A stretch of 54,666 nt of DNA from an uncultured Muribaculaceae bacterium (GCA_902494515.1 CABUTS010000011.1:1-54666), one strand, 5' to 3'; positions 8,180-16,998 are shown, counted from the first letter of the stretch. The notes: generated from the letters alone by a model not told the origin. Numbers and translations are program-made.

Positions 8180-8649
8180 TTTCTTACTGGTAGGAGATGT
8201 CAGGAACTGCGAATTTTGGCCAAGACAGGCTGACCACGGGACAAAGGACCGCCGGCCCGAGAGCTGCGCGTCCCCCGAAAAATGGTGTGAGAGGCCAAAT
8301 CCGCGGGAATTGATTGGAAAAGATAACAGAAAGGCCTGATTTCTTACTGACGGGTGCAAATTTCCGATTTTTTTCGGCCACCTCCAAATTTTCCGGCAAA
8401 GAAATTGCAGAATGTTGATAAGTTATAATTGTGAATAGAGAAATTACATTTGCAAATTCGGAAAACTTTTCGCCGATTCAAAACCAAATTGTTTCCCGAA
8501 AAGTGAAATCCGACCCGGATTATTCAGCCCCCAACATAAACAAAAAAATTAACTTCAAGCGCTTAAACCACGACTTGAAGTTAAATCCGTATTCAGTTAT
8601 AATTCAATATATTTACCAAAAACGCATTTATCCTGCAGGGATTATGTAT
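8180..8649. other. AT-rich gap between dnaA and nrdJ with two near-consensus DnaA boxes
   Basis: No gene is seen. From about 8395 to 8640 the DNA is clearly AT-rich. TGTTGATAA (8413-8421) and TGTGAATAG (8430-8438) each differ by one base from the reverse complement of TTATNCACA, the DnaA box, and lie on the same strand 17 bp apart. TTCTTACTG occurs near both 8182 and 8341. It could be part of a replication origin or a DnaA regulatory site, but two imperfect boxes are weak evidence. Confidence 0.4.
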
Positions 8650-10032
8650 TTACCCGAGCAGGATTTTCTCGATGGCGGCGACATCATCCTGGAGTTGCTT
8701 CTCGTAGGGAAGACGCTCCTCAATATTCTTGCAGCCATGAATTACGGTGGCATAGTTGCGCGAAAGGTGTGCGCCGATCTGCGTCAGCGACATCTTGCCA
8801 TGCTTCTTAGCCATATACATCACCATCTGGCGGGCGTCGGAAACCTCGCGCTTGCGGGTCTTGGCGAAGAGAAGGTCAACGTCGATCTTGAAGTGACTGG
8901 CGACACCCTGAGCAATCATCTCGAAGTTGATGCTGGACTGCTTCTGCAACCTGACGACATTATTCATCACGTGGCGCGCAAGGTCCACAGTCACCTCGCG
9001 GTTGAGCAGAGTGGCGTGAGCCAGCAGCGTGGCTACAATCCCTTCGAGTTCGCGCACCGAGCTGGTGACATTCTCGGCGATGAAGTCCATCACATCTTCG
9101 GGGAGATCCAGACCATCCTGCTCCGATTTCAGCCGAAGCACCATCTTGCGAAGCTCCAGGTCGGGCTTCTCCAGCTCGACGGTCATACCCCACTTGAAAC
9201 GGGAGATCAGACGGTCGGCCATCCCCTTGAGCTCAGTGGGAGCACAGTCGCTCGAGAGGATAATCTGCTTCTGATTCTGGTGCAGGTGATTGAAGATGAA
9301 GAAGAAAGTATTCTGGGTCTTATCCTTGTCGATAAGGTCCTGAATATCGTCGATAATCAGAGTGTCGATGCTCTGATAGAAACTGATGAACTCGTTGATT
9401 TTGCCGTTGCGGGTTGCAACTGTAAACTGGCTCTCGAACAGACGGGAGCTGACATAGAGCACACGCGCCAGCGGATTGTGTTCCTTGATTTTGATGCCGA
9501 TGGCCTGAATCAGATGAGTCTTGCCGACACCGGTCGGACCGAACACAAACAGGGGGTTGAAAGTCTTGAGCTTGGGATCGTTGGCGATAGCCTCGCCGAT
9601 TGCGCGGGCAATTTTGTTCGAGCTCGAGGAGCAGTAGTTCTCGAACGTGTTGCGGGGATTCAGCTGCGACTGCAGCTCATTGGTCACGGGCGCCTGGAAA
9701 AGACCGTTCGTCTGACGGATTGCGGGCGAAGCTGTCAGGCCTCGCTCAGTGATGGCGGTGTCGGGCCGGGTTGCAATCTGATTATGCTTATAGTAAAGCT
9801 GCACCTTCTCGCCATAGACGCGGCGGAGGGTGGGCATAAGAATGGGGAGGTAGTTAGCCTCAATAAATTCAAGGAAGAAAGGCGAAGGGACTGCCAGCGT
9901 CAGCTTGCCGGCGGCCTCATCGAAGCCCAGCGAGACAATCGGCTCGAACCAGGCGCTGAACTGCTCCTCCGAGAGGTTGTCGCGAAGAATCTTCCGGCAC
10001 TCCTCCCAAAGTTGAAGATGGGTCTTATGCAT
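8650..10032 (-). CDS. dnaA: Chromosomal replication initiator DnaA
   Basis: This is a 460-residue AAA+ protein of normal family length that opens the origin and also regulates genes. Domain I is seen at the N-terminus (LWEECRKILRDNLSEEQFSAWFEPI). Domain III has Walker A GPTGVGKTHL, Walker B LIIDDIQ and the sensor region ILSSDCAPTEL. Domain IV carries the DNA-binding helix-turn-helix signature (DARQMVMYMAKKHGKMSL, then NYATVIHGCKNIEERL). The start at 10032 gives the usual N-terminus. The gene is flanked by 418 bp and 470 bp of non-coding, AT-rich DNA. The order dnaA then nrdJ puts initiation and deoxynucleotide supply next to each other, which may be coincidental. Confidence 0.98.
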   Translation of the reverse strand: MHKTHLQLWEECRKILRDNLSEEQFSAWFEPIVSLGFDEAAGKLTLAVPSPFFLEFIEANYLPILMPTLRRVYGEKVQLYYKHNQIATRPDTAITERGLTASPAIRQTNGLFQAPVTNELQSQLNPRNTFENYCSSSSNKIARAIGEAIANDPKLKTFNPLFVFGPTGVGKTHLIQAIGIKIKEHNPLARVLYVSSRLFESQFTVATRNGKINEFISFYQSIDTLIIDDIQDLIDKDKTQNTFFFIFNHLHQNQKQIILSSDCAPTELKGMADRLISRFKWGMTVELEKPDLELRKMVLRLKSEQDGLDLPEDVMDFIAENVTSSVRELEGIVATLLAHATLLNREVTVDLARHVMNNVVRLQKQSSINFEMIAQGVASHFKIDVDLLFAKTRKREVSDARQMVMYMAKKHGKMSLTQIGAHLSRNYATVIHGCKNIEERLPYEKQLQDDVAAIEKILLG

Positions 10033-10450
10033 TTTGAAATCAGACGAAATCGGTTATCTTTTCCGATGCAAAATTGCAACAAATTTTTCTAATAAAAAAC
10101 TGCAAAAAGTTTTGGAAAATTCAAAAACATTGCAACCCTATTGTTTTTCAGCGCGTTAGTGAAAACTTATACCATCGCTTCCGATTTAATCAACATTTCG
10201 CTGTATTTCAGCTCATTAATAGCATTTACACAAAATATCACTTCCTACCCTCCGGATAAGCTAAACGCCAAAGGGATACAACCTTACCCCCTTTGGCGTT
10301 ACATTTCAGTGAATTTTATTGTTCGGAATCAATCCGGATAGTAAAAACAGCCGTTTTTATCTTCCGACAAGGATTTGTGAGATTTTGGCCACACGGCCCG
10401 AATGTTTCTCAAATCCTTTTTCCGGATTTCTCGAAGCCTCCTCCCGGCAT
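10033..10450. other. Non-coding gap upstream of dnaA
   Basis: No gene is seen. The first 130 bp upstream of dnaA are very AT-rich, and CATTTTG/CAATTTTG-like boxes occur there on the minus strand (for example 10069-10076, one mismatch to TAnnTTTG), but no well-spaced promoter was found. The only clear structure is the hairpin at 10264-10300. Confidence 0.5.
10264..10300. terminator. Perfect 12-bp hairpin downstream of the META lipoprotein gene
   Basis: AACGCCAAAGGG (10264-10275) is exactly complementary to CCCTTTGGCGTT (10289-10300), with a 13-base loop. It lies about 150 bp after the stop of the minus-strand META gene and before dnaA. Neither strand has a long T-run, so termination is likely but not certain. 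Confidence 0.6.
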
Positions 10451-11662
10451 TCATTGCGGCTGGTCGGGGTCGCGAAGCTCGAGGGGAACGAGGGTGAAAA
10501 GCAGATTGCCATCTCTGGAGCGGAGCTCGATCTTACCGTCAACACGAACCGCGGTCTCCACAGCCTCGAGGGCGAGCAGGAATTCGGTCTCACGCGACTC
10601 CGGCGGGCAGGCCATGAGGGTGGTGGCAAGTTTTACAAGCTGCAGCGAATTCAGCTTGTCGGGGTCGATGAACATCTCGCCGTTGACGATATTGCAGCCG
10701 GTGTTGCCGTGCATTTTCAGCCCGTCGGTGTCGAAGGTCAGGGTGGCGTCGTTGTCCTCCTGCATCGGCGTGCCGTTGAGCTCGGTCACCTTCCAGGCGC
10801 CGTTGAGGAAATCCATGTTGTGGCGGCGCAGCACCATCACAGTCTTGCCGGTGGTATCCTCGAGGTCGAGGAATGTCACGGGGGATTCGTGGCGGACATC
10901 AAAGGAGCGTACCTCGCTGAGAGCGAGGTTTATAAGGAACTGATACGGAGCATCACTGCAGGCCATCATGGTTGAAATCACATTGCCGAACTGCAGGGCA
11001 TGCTCCGTGTCGACCGTAATAGCGCCGTTGATATAATTGCAGCCGTTATTGCCGTAGAACTGCTTCTGGGGGAGGTCGATGGTGATGTACGGACGCTCCT
11101 CGCCGGTGACAACCTTGTCGCGGACCGAGTAGACGGTCCATTCACCGTTGATCGAGAACTTGGCGGGGAGGGGCGCGCCGACCGTGGAGGTCATTTCAGG
11201 CTTGCCGGCAGCGTGGTCGTGGGCGTCGTCGGCGCAGACCAGAGTCGAGGGAGTGCCCAGATCGAGCAACTGCCGGTCGGACGTTGGATCGACCGGCTGC
11301 TGGTCCTTCTTCCCCTTCCGATCCTTCTTTCCGGAATCCTTTTTCGAGGAACCGTCGGCAGGCGGGGTCAGTTTTTTCTTGGATTTTGAAGCGTTTTTGG
11401 CGTCAGTTTTCTTCTTGCTGTCTTTTTTCTGGGATTTCTTCTTATCAGAGTCCTTCTTTTTGTCCTCTTTTTTGGGCTTTTCGGCGGTGACGCGCGAGGT
11501 GCCGGGGGTGGCACTGACCACGACCTTACGACCGTCGGCGAGCGTAATCACCTTTGTATCAGCGGGAACAGATGCTTCCTTGGAAAAAGAGCCACAGGAA
11601 TCGAGGCCCAGCGACAGGATAGCAGCCATAGCTCCGTATCGTAGAATATGGAAGGGTTTCAT
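10451..11662 (-). CDS. Lipoprotein with two META domains and a lysine-rich linker
   Basis: This 403-residue protein has a signal peptide with a plausible lipobox (LDSCGS), which would lipidate Cys23. Residues about 60-125 are an unusual low-complexity linker of Lys, Asp and Ser (KKKDSDKKKSQKK and similar). Two META/HslJ-like domains follow, each with the hallmark G-CN-NG motif: NNGCNYINGAI with TMMACSDAP, and NTGCNIVNGEM with TLMACPPES. META domains occur in outer-membrane or periplasmic lipoproteins; the function is unknown, though E. coli HslJ is linked to novobiocin resistance. The strongly basic linker might contact LPS, peptidoglycan or another acidic polymer (inference). Confidence 0.85.
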   Translation of the reverse strand: MKPFHILRYGAMAAILSLGLDSCGSFSKEASVPADTKVITLADGRKVVVSATPGTSRVTAEKPKKEDKKKDSDKKKSQKKDSKKKTDAKNASKSKKKLTPPADGSSKKDSGKKDRKGKKDQQPVDPTSDRQLLDLGTPSTLVCADDAHDHAAGKPEMTSTVGAPLPAKFSINGEWTVYSVRDKVVTGEERPYITIDLPQKQFYGNNGCNYINGAITVDTEHALQFGNVISTMMACSDAPYQFLINLALSEVRSFDVRHESPVTFLDLEDTTGKTVMVLRRHNMDFLNGAWKVTELNGTPMQEDNDATLTFDTDGLKMHGNTGCNIVNGEMFIDPDKLNSLQLVKLATTLMACPPESRETEFLLALEAVETAVRVDGKIELRSRDGNLLFTLVPLELRDPDQPQ

Positions 11663-12012
11663 GCTAAGTTCAGGCTTTTATTGCTTTAATTTCCATGCAT
11701 ATCCGCGGCTTCCGACGGAATTATACGCCGGTTCAGGGGGCCCGATTTACGTAAAAAACAGGCCTGAAATCCGTCCGTGGAACAAACTTTTTGCAAATCT
11801 AAGAAATTTTTCCCTGAAATGGCTCGTTCTTATCAATATTTTTGTTACATTTGCAAAAAATAAGAATTGCCGGTTCTCCCCCGACACCTTAAATCTCTCC
11901 CCGCATACCACATCCGGGGCGCACCCCCGGCGCCTTAAACCTCTCCAATCTCATCTCTCGCCCCCCTACCGCATCCAAACCCAATAGAAGCATATTCTTA
12001 CCTAAACTTATC
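11663..12012. other. Divergent gap between META lipoprotein and galK
   Basis: No gene is seen. The left half is AT-rich and the right half (11880-12000) is CT-rich, with a diverged repeat (CCTTAAATCTCTCC near 11888 and CCTTAAACCTCTCC near 11932). Candidate -7 boxes exist for both directions: TACATTTG at 11846-11853 on plus, and CAAATCTA at 11794-11801, which is TAGATTTG on minus. Confidence 0.5.
11846..11853 (+). promoter_or_regulatory. Candidate -7 box for galK
   Basis: TACATTTG matches the Bacteroidetes -7 consensus TAnnTTTG. No convincing TTG lies about 20 bp upstream, so this is a weak call. It would give a leader of about 150 bases. Confidence 0.35.
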
Positions 12013-13146
12013 ATGCAACAGACAATCAACGCAATCTTCAAGGAGAAGTTCGGCAAGGAAGGCACCATGTACGCCTCCGCCGGCCGCATCAACCTCATCG
12101 GCGAACACACCGACTACAACGGCGGATTCGTGTTCCCCGGCGCCATCGACAAAGTCATCATGGCTGAGCTCGCCCCCAACGGCACCGAAATGGTGCGTGT
12201 CTTCTCCATCGACATAAATGACTACGCTGAATTCGGCCTCAAGGAAGAGGACGCTCCCGAACAGCAGTGGGCACGCTACATCTTCGGCGTATGCCGCGAG
12301 ATAATCAAGCGCGGCGGCAAGGTCGAAGGCTTCGACGCCGTCTTCGCCGGCAACGTTCCCTTAGGTGCAGGCCTTAGCTCCTCGGCTGCCCTCGAAAGCT
12401 GCTTCGCATTCGCCCTGAACGACATGTTCAACGGCAACGTCATCGACAAATTCGAGCTCGCCCGCATCGGCCAGTCAACCGAACATAACTACTGCGGCGT
12501 GAACTGCGGCATCATGGATCAGTTCGCCTCGGTCTTCGGCAAGAAGGGCCACCTGATGCGCCTCGACTGCCGCTCTATGGAGTTTGAATACTACCCCTTC
12601 AAGGCCGACGGCTACAAGCTGGTGCTTCTGGACTCCAAGGTTAAGCACGCCCTGGTTGACTCCCCCTACAACAAGCGCCGCCAGAGCTGCGAACGCGTAG
12701 CCAAAGCCCTCAACGTCGAGACCCTCCGCGACGCTACAATGGAGGCCCTCAACGCCATCCGTTCCGACATCACCGCCGAAGACTACTTCCGCGCCAAATA
12801 CGTCATCGAAGAGAAGGACCGCGTGCTCGCCGTCTGCGACGCCCTGGTCAAGAACGACTTCGACACCGTCGGCAAGAAGATGTATGAAACCCACGAAGGT
12901 CTGTCGAAAGACTACGAGGTTTCCTGCGAAGAGCTCGACTACCTCAACGACATCGCCAAGAAGTGCGGCGTGACCGGTTCCCGCATCATGGGCGGCGGCT
13001 TCGGCGGCTGCACCATCAACCTGGTCAAGGACGAACTCTACGACAACTTCATCGACACCGCCAAGAAGGAATTCAAGGCTAAATACGGCCACGAACCCGT
13101 AGTGATCCCCGTAGTGATCTCCGACGGCGCCCGCAGAGCCGAATAA
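12013..13146 (+). CDS. galK: Galactokinase
   Basis: This 377-residue GHMP-family kinase phosphorylates galactose to galactose-1-phosphate. The galactokinase signature GRINLIGEHTDYNGGF lies near the N-terminus. The ATP-binding GHMP motif PLGAGLSSSAALES follows, then NYCGVNCGIMDQFASVFG, and the C-terminal motif GSRIMGGGFGGCTINL closes the active site. It heads a plus-strand cluster with a sugar-1-phosphate nucleotidyltransferase and galE, so galactose catabolism or UDP-sugar supply is the likely role. No galT or galactose transporter is visible beside it. Confidence 0.97.
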   Translation: MQQTINAIFKEKFGKEGTMYASAGRINLIGEHTDYNGGFVFPGAIDKVIMAELAPNGTEMVRVFSIDINDYAEFGLKEEDAPEQQWARYIFGVCREIIKRGGKVEGFDAVFAGNVPLGAGLSSSAALESCFAFALNDMFNGNVIDKFELARIGQSTEHNYCGVNCGIMDQFASVFGKKGHLMRLDCRSMEFEYYPFKADGYKLVLLDSKVKHALVDSPYNKRRQSCERVAKALNVETLRDATMEALNAIRSDITAEDYFRAKYVIEEKDRVLAVCDALVKNDFDTVGKKMYETHEGLSKDYEVSCEELDYLNDIAKKCGVTGSRIMGGGFGGCTINLVKDELYDNFIDTAKKEFKAKYGHEPVVIPVVISDGARRAE

Positions 13147-13218
13147 TCCCCACCCATTCCGGAGGGGCGCCGGGAGGGCGCCCCTCTCCCCTCTCCCCCG
13201 GCCAGCCAGCCGCTCCCT

Positions 13219-13239
13219 GTAAAAGCCGCAGGCTTTTAC
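13219..13239. repeat. 21-base palindromic hairpin element, copy 1
   Basis: Nine-base arms GTAAAAGCC and GGCTTTTAC enclose the triloop GCA. The identical 21 bases recur at 37512-37532. It lies in the gap after galK and may act as a terminator or a REP-like element. Confidence 0.8.
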
Positions 13240-13265
13240 CACAGTAAGCCCCGCGCTCATTCTTC

Positions 13266-13346
13266 TGGCGCCCGGTTCGGTTCTGTGGCGCCCGTTTTCG
13301 GTCCTGTGGCGCCCGGCTCGGTTCTGTGGCGCCCGTTTTCGGGCGC
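13266..13346. repeat. 20/21-bp tandem repeat, four copies
   Basis: Units beginning TGGCGCCCG start at 13266, 13286, 13307 and 13327. Two versions alternate (GGTTCGGTTC type and TTTTCGG type), which suggests that a 41-bp pair was itself duplicated. The array is GC-rich and lies between galK and the nucleotidyltransferase gene. Confidence 0.85.
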
Positions 13347-13407
13347 ATATCCGGCCTCTCCCCTCTCCCTCCCCCATCCCCTTTGATATTTCCTTATTCA
13401 AACAAAA

Positions 13408-14310
13408 ATGAAACCTACACTTTTTGTTCTCGCTGCAGGTATGGGCAGCCGCTACGGCGGCCTCAAGCAGCTCGATTCCCTCGGTCCTAACGGCGAAACC
13501 ATCATGGACTACTCCATCTACGATGCCCTCCAGGCCGGCTTCGGCAAGGTTGTCTTCGTAATCCGCAAAGACTTCGAGAAGGATTTCCGCGAGAAAATCC
13601 TCTCAAAATATGAAGGCCACATTCCCGTGGAGGTTGTCTTCCAGTCCACCGACAAGCTCCCCGAAGGCTACACCTGCCCGGCCGACCGCACCAAACTCTG
13701 GGGCACCAACCACGCCGTGCTCATGGGCAAGGAGGCCATCAAAGAACCCTTCGCAGTCATCAACGCCGACGACTTCTACGGCCGCAACGCCTTCGAGGTT
13801 ATCGCCAAAGAGCTCATGCGTCCCCGCGACCGCAAGGGCGACTACTGCATGGTCGGCTTCCGTGTCGGCAACACCATGACCGAAAACGGTTCCGTAGCCC
13901 GCGGTGTCTGCGCTACCAAGGACGGCAACCTCACCGACGTGGTTGAGCGCACCGCCATCTCCTACGCTCCCGACCACCGCATCGTCTTCACCGACGAGAA
14001 CGGCGTGGAGCAGACCCTCGACCCGATGACCCCCGTGTCGATGAACCTCTGGGGCTTCACCCCCGACTACTTCGACTACTCCGAGCGCGAGTTCCGCAAG
14101 TTCCTCGACAAGGACATCAACACCCCCAAGGCCGAATTCTTCATCCCCCTCTGCATCGACACTCTGATTAAGAACGGCGAAGCTAACGTGAAGGTGCTCG
14201 ACACCGACTCCCGCTGGTTCGGCGTAACCTACGCCGCCGACCGCCCCGGTGTTGTCGCCAAATTCGCCGAGCTCCACAAAGACGGCACTTATCCCGAAAA
14301 ACTTTTCTAA
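13408..14310 (+). CDS. Sugar-1-phosphate nucleotidyltransferase
   Basis: This 300-residue protein has the nucleotidyltransferase fold. The N-terminal nucleotide-binding loop is LAAGMGSRYGGLKQLDSLGP, a G-x-G-x-R-x-G-G-x-K-Q type signature. The metal-binding step is AVINADDFYGR, and WGTNHAVLMGK is a substrate-loop motif. It probably makes an NDP-sugar from a sugar-1-phosphate and NTP. Because it sits between galK and galE and no galT is present, it may act on galactose-1-phosphate or glucose-1-phosphate (inference). Exact sugar and nucleotide specificity cannot be read from the sequence. Confidence 0.85.
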   Translation: MKPTLFVLAAGMGSRYGGLKQLDSLGPNGETIMDYSIYDALQAGFGKVVFVIRKDFEKDFREKILSKYEGHIPVEVVFQSTDKLPEGYTCPADRTKLWGTNHAVLMGKEAIKEPFAVINADDFYGRNAFEVIAKELMRPRDRKGDYCMVGFRVGNTMTENGSVARGVCATKDGNLTDVVERTAISYAPDHRIVFTDENGVEQTLDPMTPVSMNLWGFTPDYFDYSEREFRKFLDKDINTPKAEFFIPLCIDTLIKNGEANVKVLDTDSRWFGVTYAADRPGVVAKFAELHKDGTYPEKLF

Positions 14311-14353
14311 GTTTTCCATCCGGAAACATCAGTAAGTCAAAAACAACTTGACA

Positions 14354-15388
14354 ATGAAACCCACAATTCTCGTTACCGGCGGTACAGGCTACATCGGCTC
14401 TCACACCGTGGTTGAGCTCCAGAAAGCCGGCTACCCCGTAGTCATCATCGATAACCTCTCCAACTCCAACCGCGACGTGCTCGACGGCATAGAGCGCATC
14501 ACCGGAATCCGCCCCGAATTCGTCGAGGCCGACTGCACCGATATCACCGCCCTGAAGATTCTCTTCGACACCTATCCCGGCATCAAGGGCATCATCAACT
14601 TCGCAGCCTCCAAGGCCGTCGGCGAATCGATGCAGAAACCCCTGCTCTACTACCGCAACAACCTCAACACCCTGATGAACCTGCTGGACATGATGCCCCG
14701 CTACGACGTCAAGGGTATCGTGTTCTCCTCCTCCTGCACCGTTTACGGCGAACCCGACGAGAACCCCGTCACCGAGAACTCCCCCATCAAGGCTGCCACA
14801 TCGCCCTACGGCAACACCAAGCAGATTTCCGAGGAGATCATCACCGACACCATCCACTCCGGTGTGCCCATCAAGGCTGTCCTCCTCCGCTACTTCAACC
14901 CCGTCGGCGCACATCCCTCGGCTGAGATCGGCGAGCTCCCCAACGGCGTTCCCCAGAACCTCGTGCCGTTCCTGACCCAGACCGCCATGGGCATACGCAA
15001 GGAGCTCAGCGTCTTCGGCGACGACTACAACACCCCCGACGGTTCCTGCATCCGCGACTACATCGACGTCGTCGACCTGGCCAAGGCCCACGTCATCGCC
15101 GTTGAGCGCATGCTCGAGGACAAGTCGGAGGACAACATCGAAATCTTCAACCTCGGCACCGGCAACGGCATGAGCGTGCTCGGCCTGATCAACGCCTTCG
15201 AGACCGCCACCGGCGTGAAGGTTCCACACAAGATCGCTGCCCGCCGTGCCGGCGACATCGAGAAGGTATGGGCCAACCCCGAGAAGGCCAACAAGGTCCT
15301 CGGATGGGTTGCCAAGACCCCGATTGAAGACACCATGCGCAACGCATGGAACTGGCAGTGCAAGCTCCGCGAACGCGGCATCATGTAA
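14354..15388 (+). CDS. galE: UDP-glucose 4-epimerase
   Basis: This is a 344-residue short-chain dehydrogenase/reductase family enzyme that interconverts UDP-glucose and UDP-galactose. The start is ATG 14354; an in-frame TTG two codons earlier is less likely. The NAD-binding motif is TGGTGYIGSHT. The catalytic residues lie in SSSCTVYG and SPYGNTKQ (YxxxK). RYFNPVGAHPS and the C-terminal AGDIEKVWANPEKA match the GalE subfamily. It lies 43 bp after the nucleotidyltransferase gene, so the two are probably cotranscribed. Confidence 0.96.
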   Translation: MKPTILVTGGTGYIGSHTVVELQKAGYPVVIIDNLSNSNRDVLDGIERITGIRPEFVEADCTDITALKILFDTYPGIKGIINFAASKAVGESMQKPLLYYRNNLNTLMNLLDMMPRYDVKGIVFSSSCTVYGEPDENPVTENSPIKAATSPYGNTKQISEEIITDTIHSGVPIKAVLLRYFNPVGAHPSAEIGELPNGVPQNLVPFLTQTAMGIRKELSVFGDDYNTPDGSCIRDYIDVVDLAKAHVIAVERMLEDKSEDNIEIFNLGTGNGMSVLGLINAFETATGVKVPHKIAARRAGDIEKVWANPEKANKVLGWVAKTPIEDTMRNAWNWQCKLRERGIM

Positions 15389-15407
15389 TCCGCCATCCCG
15401 CTGAACA

Positions 15408-15452
15408 ATATAATGTGTGCCGGCTCCTTTCCCGGGTCGGCACACATTATAT
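15408..15452. terminator. Perfect 15-bp hairpin between galE and murI
   Basis: ATATAATGTGTGCCG (15408-15422) is exactly complementary to CGGCACACATTATAT (15438-15452), with a 15-base loop. It lies 20 bp after the galE stop. There is no T-run, so it may stop transcription weakly or protect the 3' end of the gal transcript. Confidence 0.6.
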
Positions 15453-15486
15453 ATAATAAGAACCCTCTTATATAATAAGAACCCTC
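15450..15486. repeat. 19-bp tandem duplication before murI
   Basis: TATATAATAAGAACCCTC occurs at 15450-15467 and again at 15469-15486. The second copy ends 9 bp before the murI ATG. The AT-rich part may contribute to the murI promoter. Confidence 0.85.
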
Positions 15487-15495
15487 CATCCTACT

Positions 15496-16353
15496 ATGAC
15501 TGTGCAATCCTCTGAAACTCCGACCACCGACAGCTATTGCCCCATCGGCGTTTTTGACTCCGGCTACGGAGGCCTGACCATTCTCCGGGCCTTCCGCGAA
15601 GTGCTTCCGCAATACGACTACCTGTATCTGGGCGACAACGCCCGCGCCCCCTACGGCACCCGCTCGTTCGACATCGTCTACCGGTTCACCCTCCAGGCGG
15701 TCCGGGAGCTGTTCAGCCGCGGCTGTCGTCTGGTGATTATCGCCTGCAACACCGCATCGGCCAAAGCCCTGCGCACCATCCAGCAGAACGACCTGCCGGG
15801 CATCGATCCGACGCGCCGCGTCCTCGGTGTAATCCGCCCGACGGTAGAGGTCCTTGGAGACCTCACCCGAACCCGCCACGTCGGCCTGTTCGCCACCCCC
15901 GGCACAGTCCGCAGCGACTCCTACCGCCTCGAAGTGGAGAAACTATACCCCGGGATGAAGCTCACCGGACTCGCCTGCCCGATGTGGGTGCCGCTGGTCG
16001 AGAACAACGAAGCCGACGGTCCCGGCGCCGACTATTTCGTCAGGAAATACTCCGACGCCCTGATGAAGTCCGACCCCGAAATCGACACCGTGATTCTCGG
16101 CTGCACCCACTACCCTATCCTCTATCCGAAAATCCGCGCCGCGCTTCCCGAGCGGGTGAACCTCGTGGCGCAGGGCGACATCGTAGCCGAATCGCTCGCC
16201 GACTATCTCCGCCGTCACCCCGAAATGGAGCAGACCCTCAGCCGCGACGGCCGGGCCGAGTTCCTCACCACCGAGCGTGCCGACTCCTTCTCCTCCATGG
16301 CCTCCATCTTCCTCCGCCATCCCGTCGCCGCCCGCCAGATCACCCTGTCTTAA
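15496..16353 (+). CDS. murI: Glutamate racemase
   Basis: This 285-residue cytoplasmic enzyme makes D-glutamate for peptidoglycan. The two catalytic cysteines are in IIACNTASA and LGCTHYPIL, the standard pair. The substrate-binding start is GVFDSGYGGLTILRAF, and YLGDNARAPYGTRS is also diagnostic. It is close to the usual family length, with about ten extra residues at the N-terminus. It follows galE after a hairpin and a 19-bp repeat, so it may have its own promoter. Confidence 0.97.
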   Translation: MTVQSSETPTTDSYCPIGVFDSGYGGLTILRAFREVLPQYDYLYLGDNARAPYGTRSFDIVYRFTLQAVRELFSRGCRLVIIACNTASAKALRTIQQNDLPGIDPTRRVLGVIRPTVEVLGDLTRTRHVGLFATPGTVRSDSYRLEVEKLYPGMKLTGLACPMWVPLVENNEADGPGADYFVRKYSDALMKSDPEIDTVILGCTHYPILYPKIRAALPERVNLVAQGDIVAESLADYLRRHPEMEQTLSRDGRAEFLTTERADSFSSMASIFLRHPVAARQITLS

Positions 16354-16443
16354 ATCCGGGCGGCGGGAAATTCCGGCATTACTATCCAAGCTGTCCCCCT
16401 TTCCCGTTTTTCAAATCAGATTTTGAGGACAAACTGCTTTTTC

Positions 16444-16476
16444 GTTTGGTATTTGAGATTTATTTCTTTATTTTTG
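16444..16476 (+). promoter_or_regulatory. Canonical Bacteroidetes promoter
   Basis: TTTG at 16444-16447 and TATTTTTG at 16469-16476 match the -33 and -7 elements with a 21-bp spacer. The predicted transcript start near 16482 is only a few bases before the GTG of the WG-repeat remnant, which suggests the original leader and N-terminus have been lost. Confidence 0.75.
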
Positions 16477-16488
16477 CATATTTAAGGG

Positions 16489-16998
16489 GTGATTCCCGTA
16501 ACCCGTCCGTCAGAACGCATCACCTACTACAACAGCAAAGGGGAGCAAGTCTTTGTCCTCGAGCCATACGAAGGGAAAGAAATCACCTCCGTTATGGGCG
16601 GCTTCAGGGATGGAATGGCTACTTTCGTCAACGAAGACGGCAGCTGCGGCGCCATCAACTCCAAGGGTGAGGTGAAAATCAAGCCCATTTACTCCAACTT
16701 AGGCAATTTCTCAGAAGGTCACACCTACGCTTTCAAGCCGTCAGATGCTAACAGCTCCGCAGAACCCGACAAGGATGAAACAGCTCCGGTATATATTATC
16801 AACAAAAAAGGCGAGGAAGTGGCGAAGGTCGAAGGCCTTGAGTTCCATAGCATTATGGTAAACGGTCTTTTCGCCGTCACCAAGGGTGAACGCTGGGGCT
16901 TCGTAGACAAGAAGCGCCACAAGCAACTATGGCAAAATCGCCAGCGAGCAGTTGACGAAATCCGACGACTGAACATCCTCCGGGTCATCGGCCCGTAG
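16489..16998 (+). pseudogene. Remnant of a WG-repeat protein
   Basis: The 169-residue frame starts at a GTG and shows WG-repeat features: DGMATFVNEDGSCGAINSKG, then IKPIYSNLGNFSEG, then ERWGFVDKK. Normal members have a signal peptide and more repeats; here there is neither. After WGFVDKK the expected repeat stops and the frame ends in an Arg-rich tail (RHKQLWQNRQRAV...). The +1 frame from about 16918 instead reads YGKIASEQLTKSDD and then a stop, so a frameshift near the end is plausible. The good promoter upstream and terminator downstream suggest a gene shortened by deletion. It could still be expressed as a small protein. Confidence 0.6.

Noticed and set aside
8180..8430. Cobalamin riboswitch upstream of nrdJ
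   Set aside because: A B12-dependent reductase made this worth checking, but I found no B12-box or conserved core, and the leader looks unstructured apart from a short repeat.
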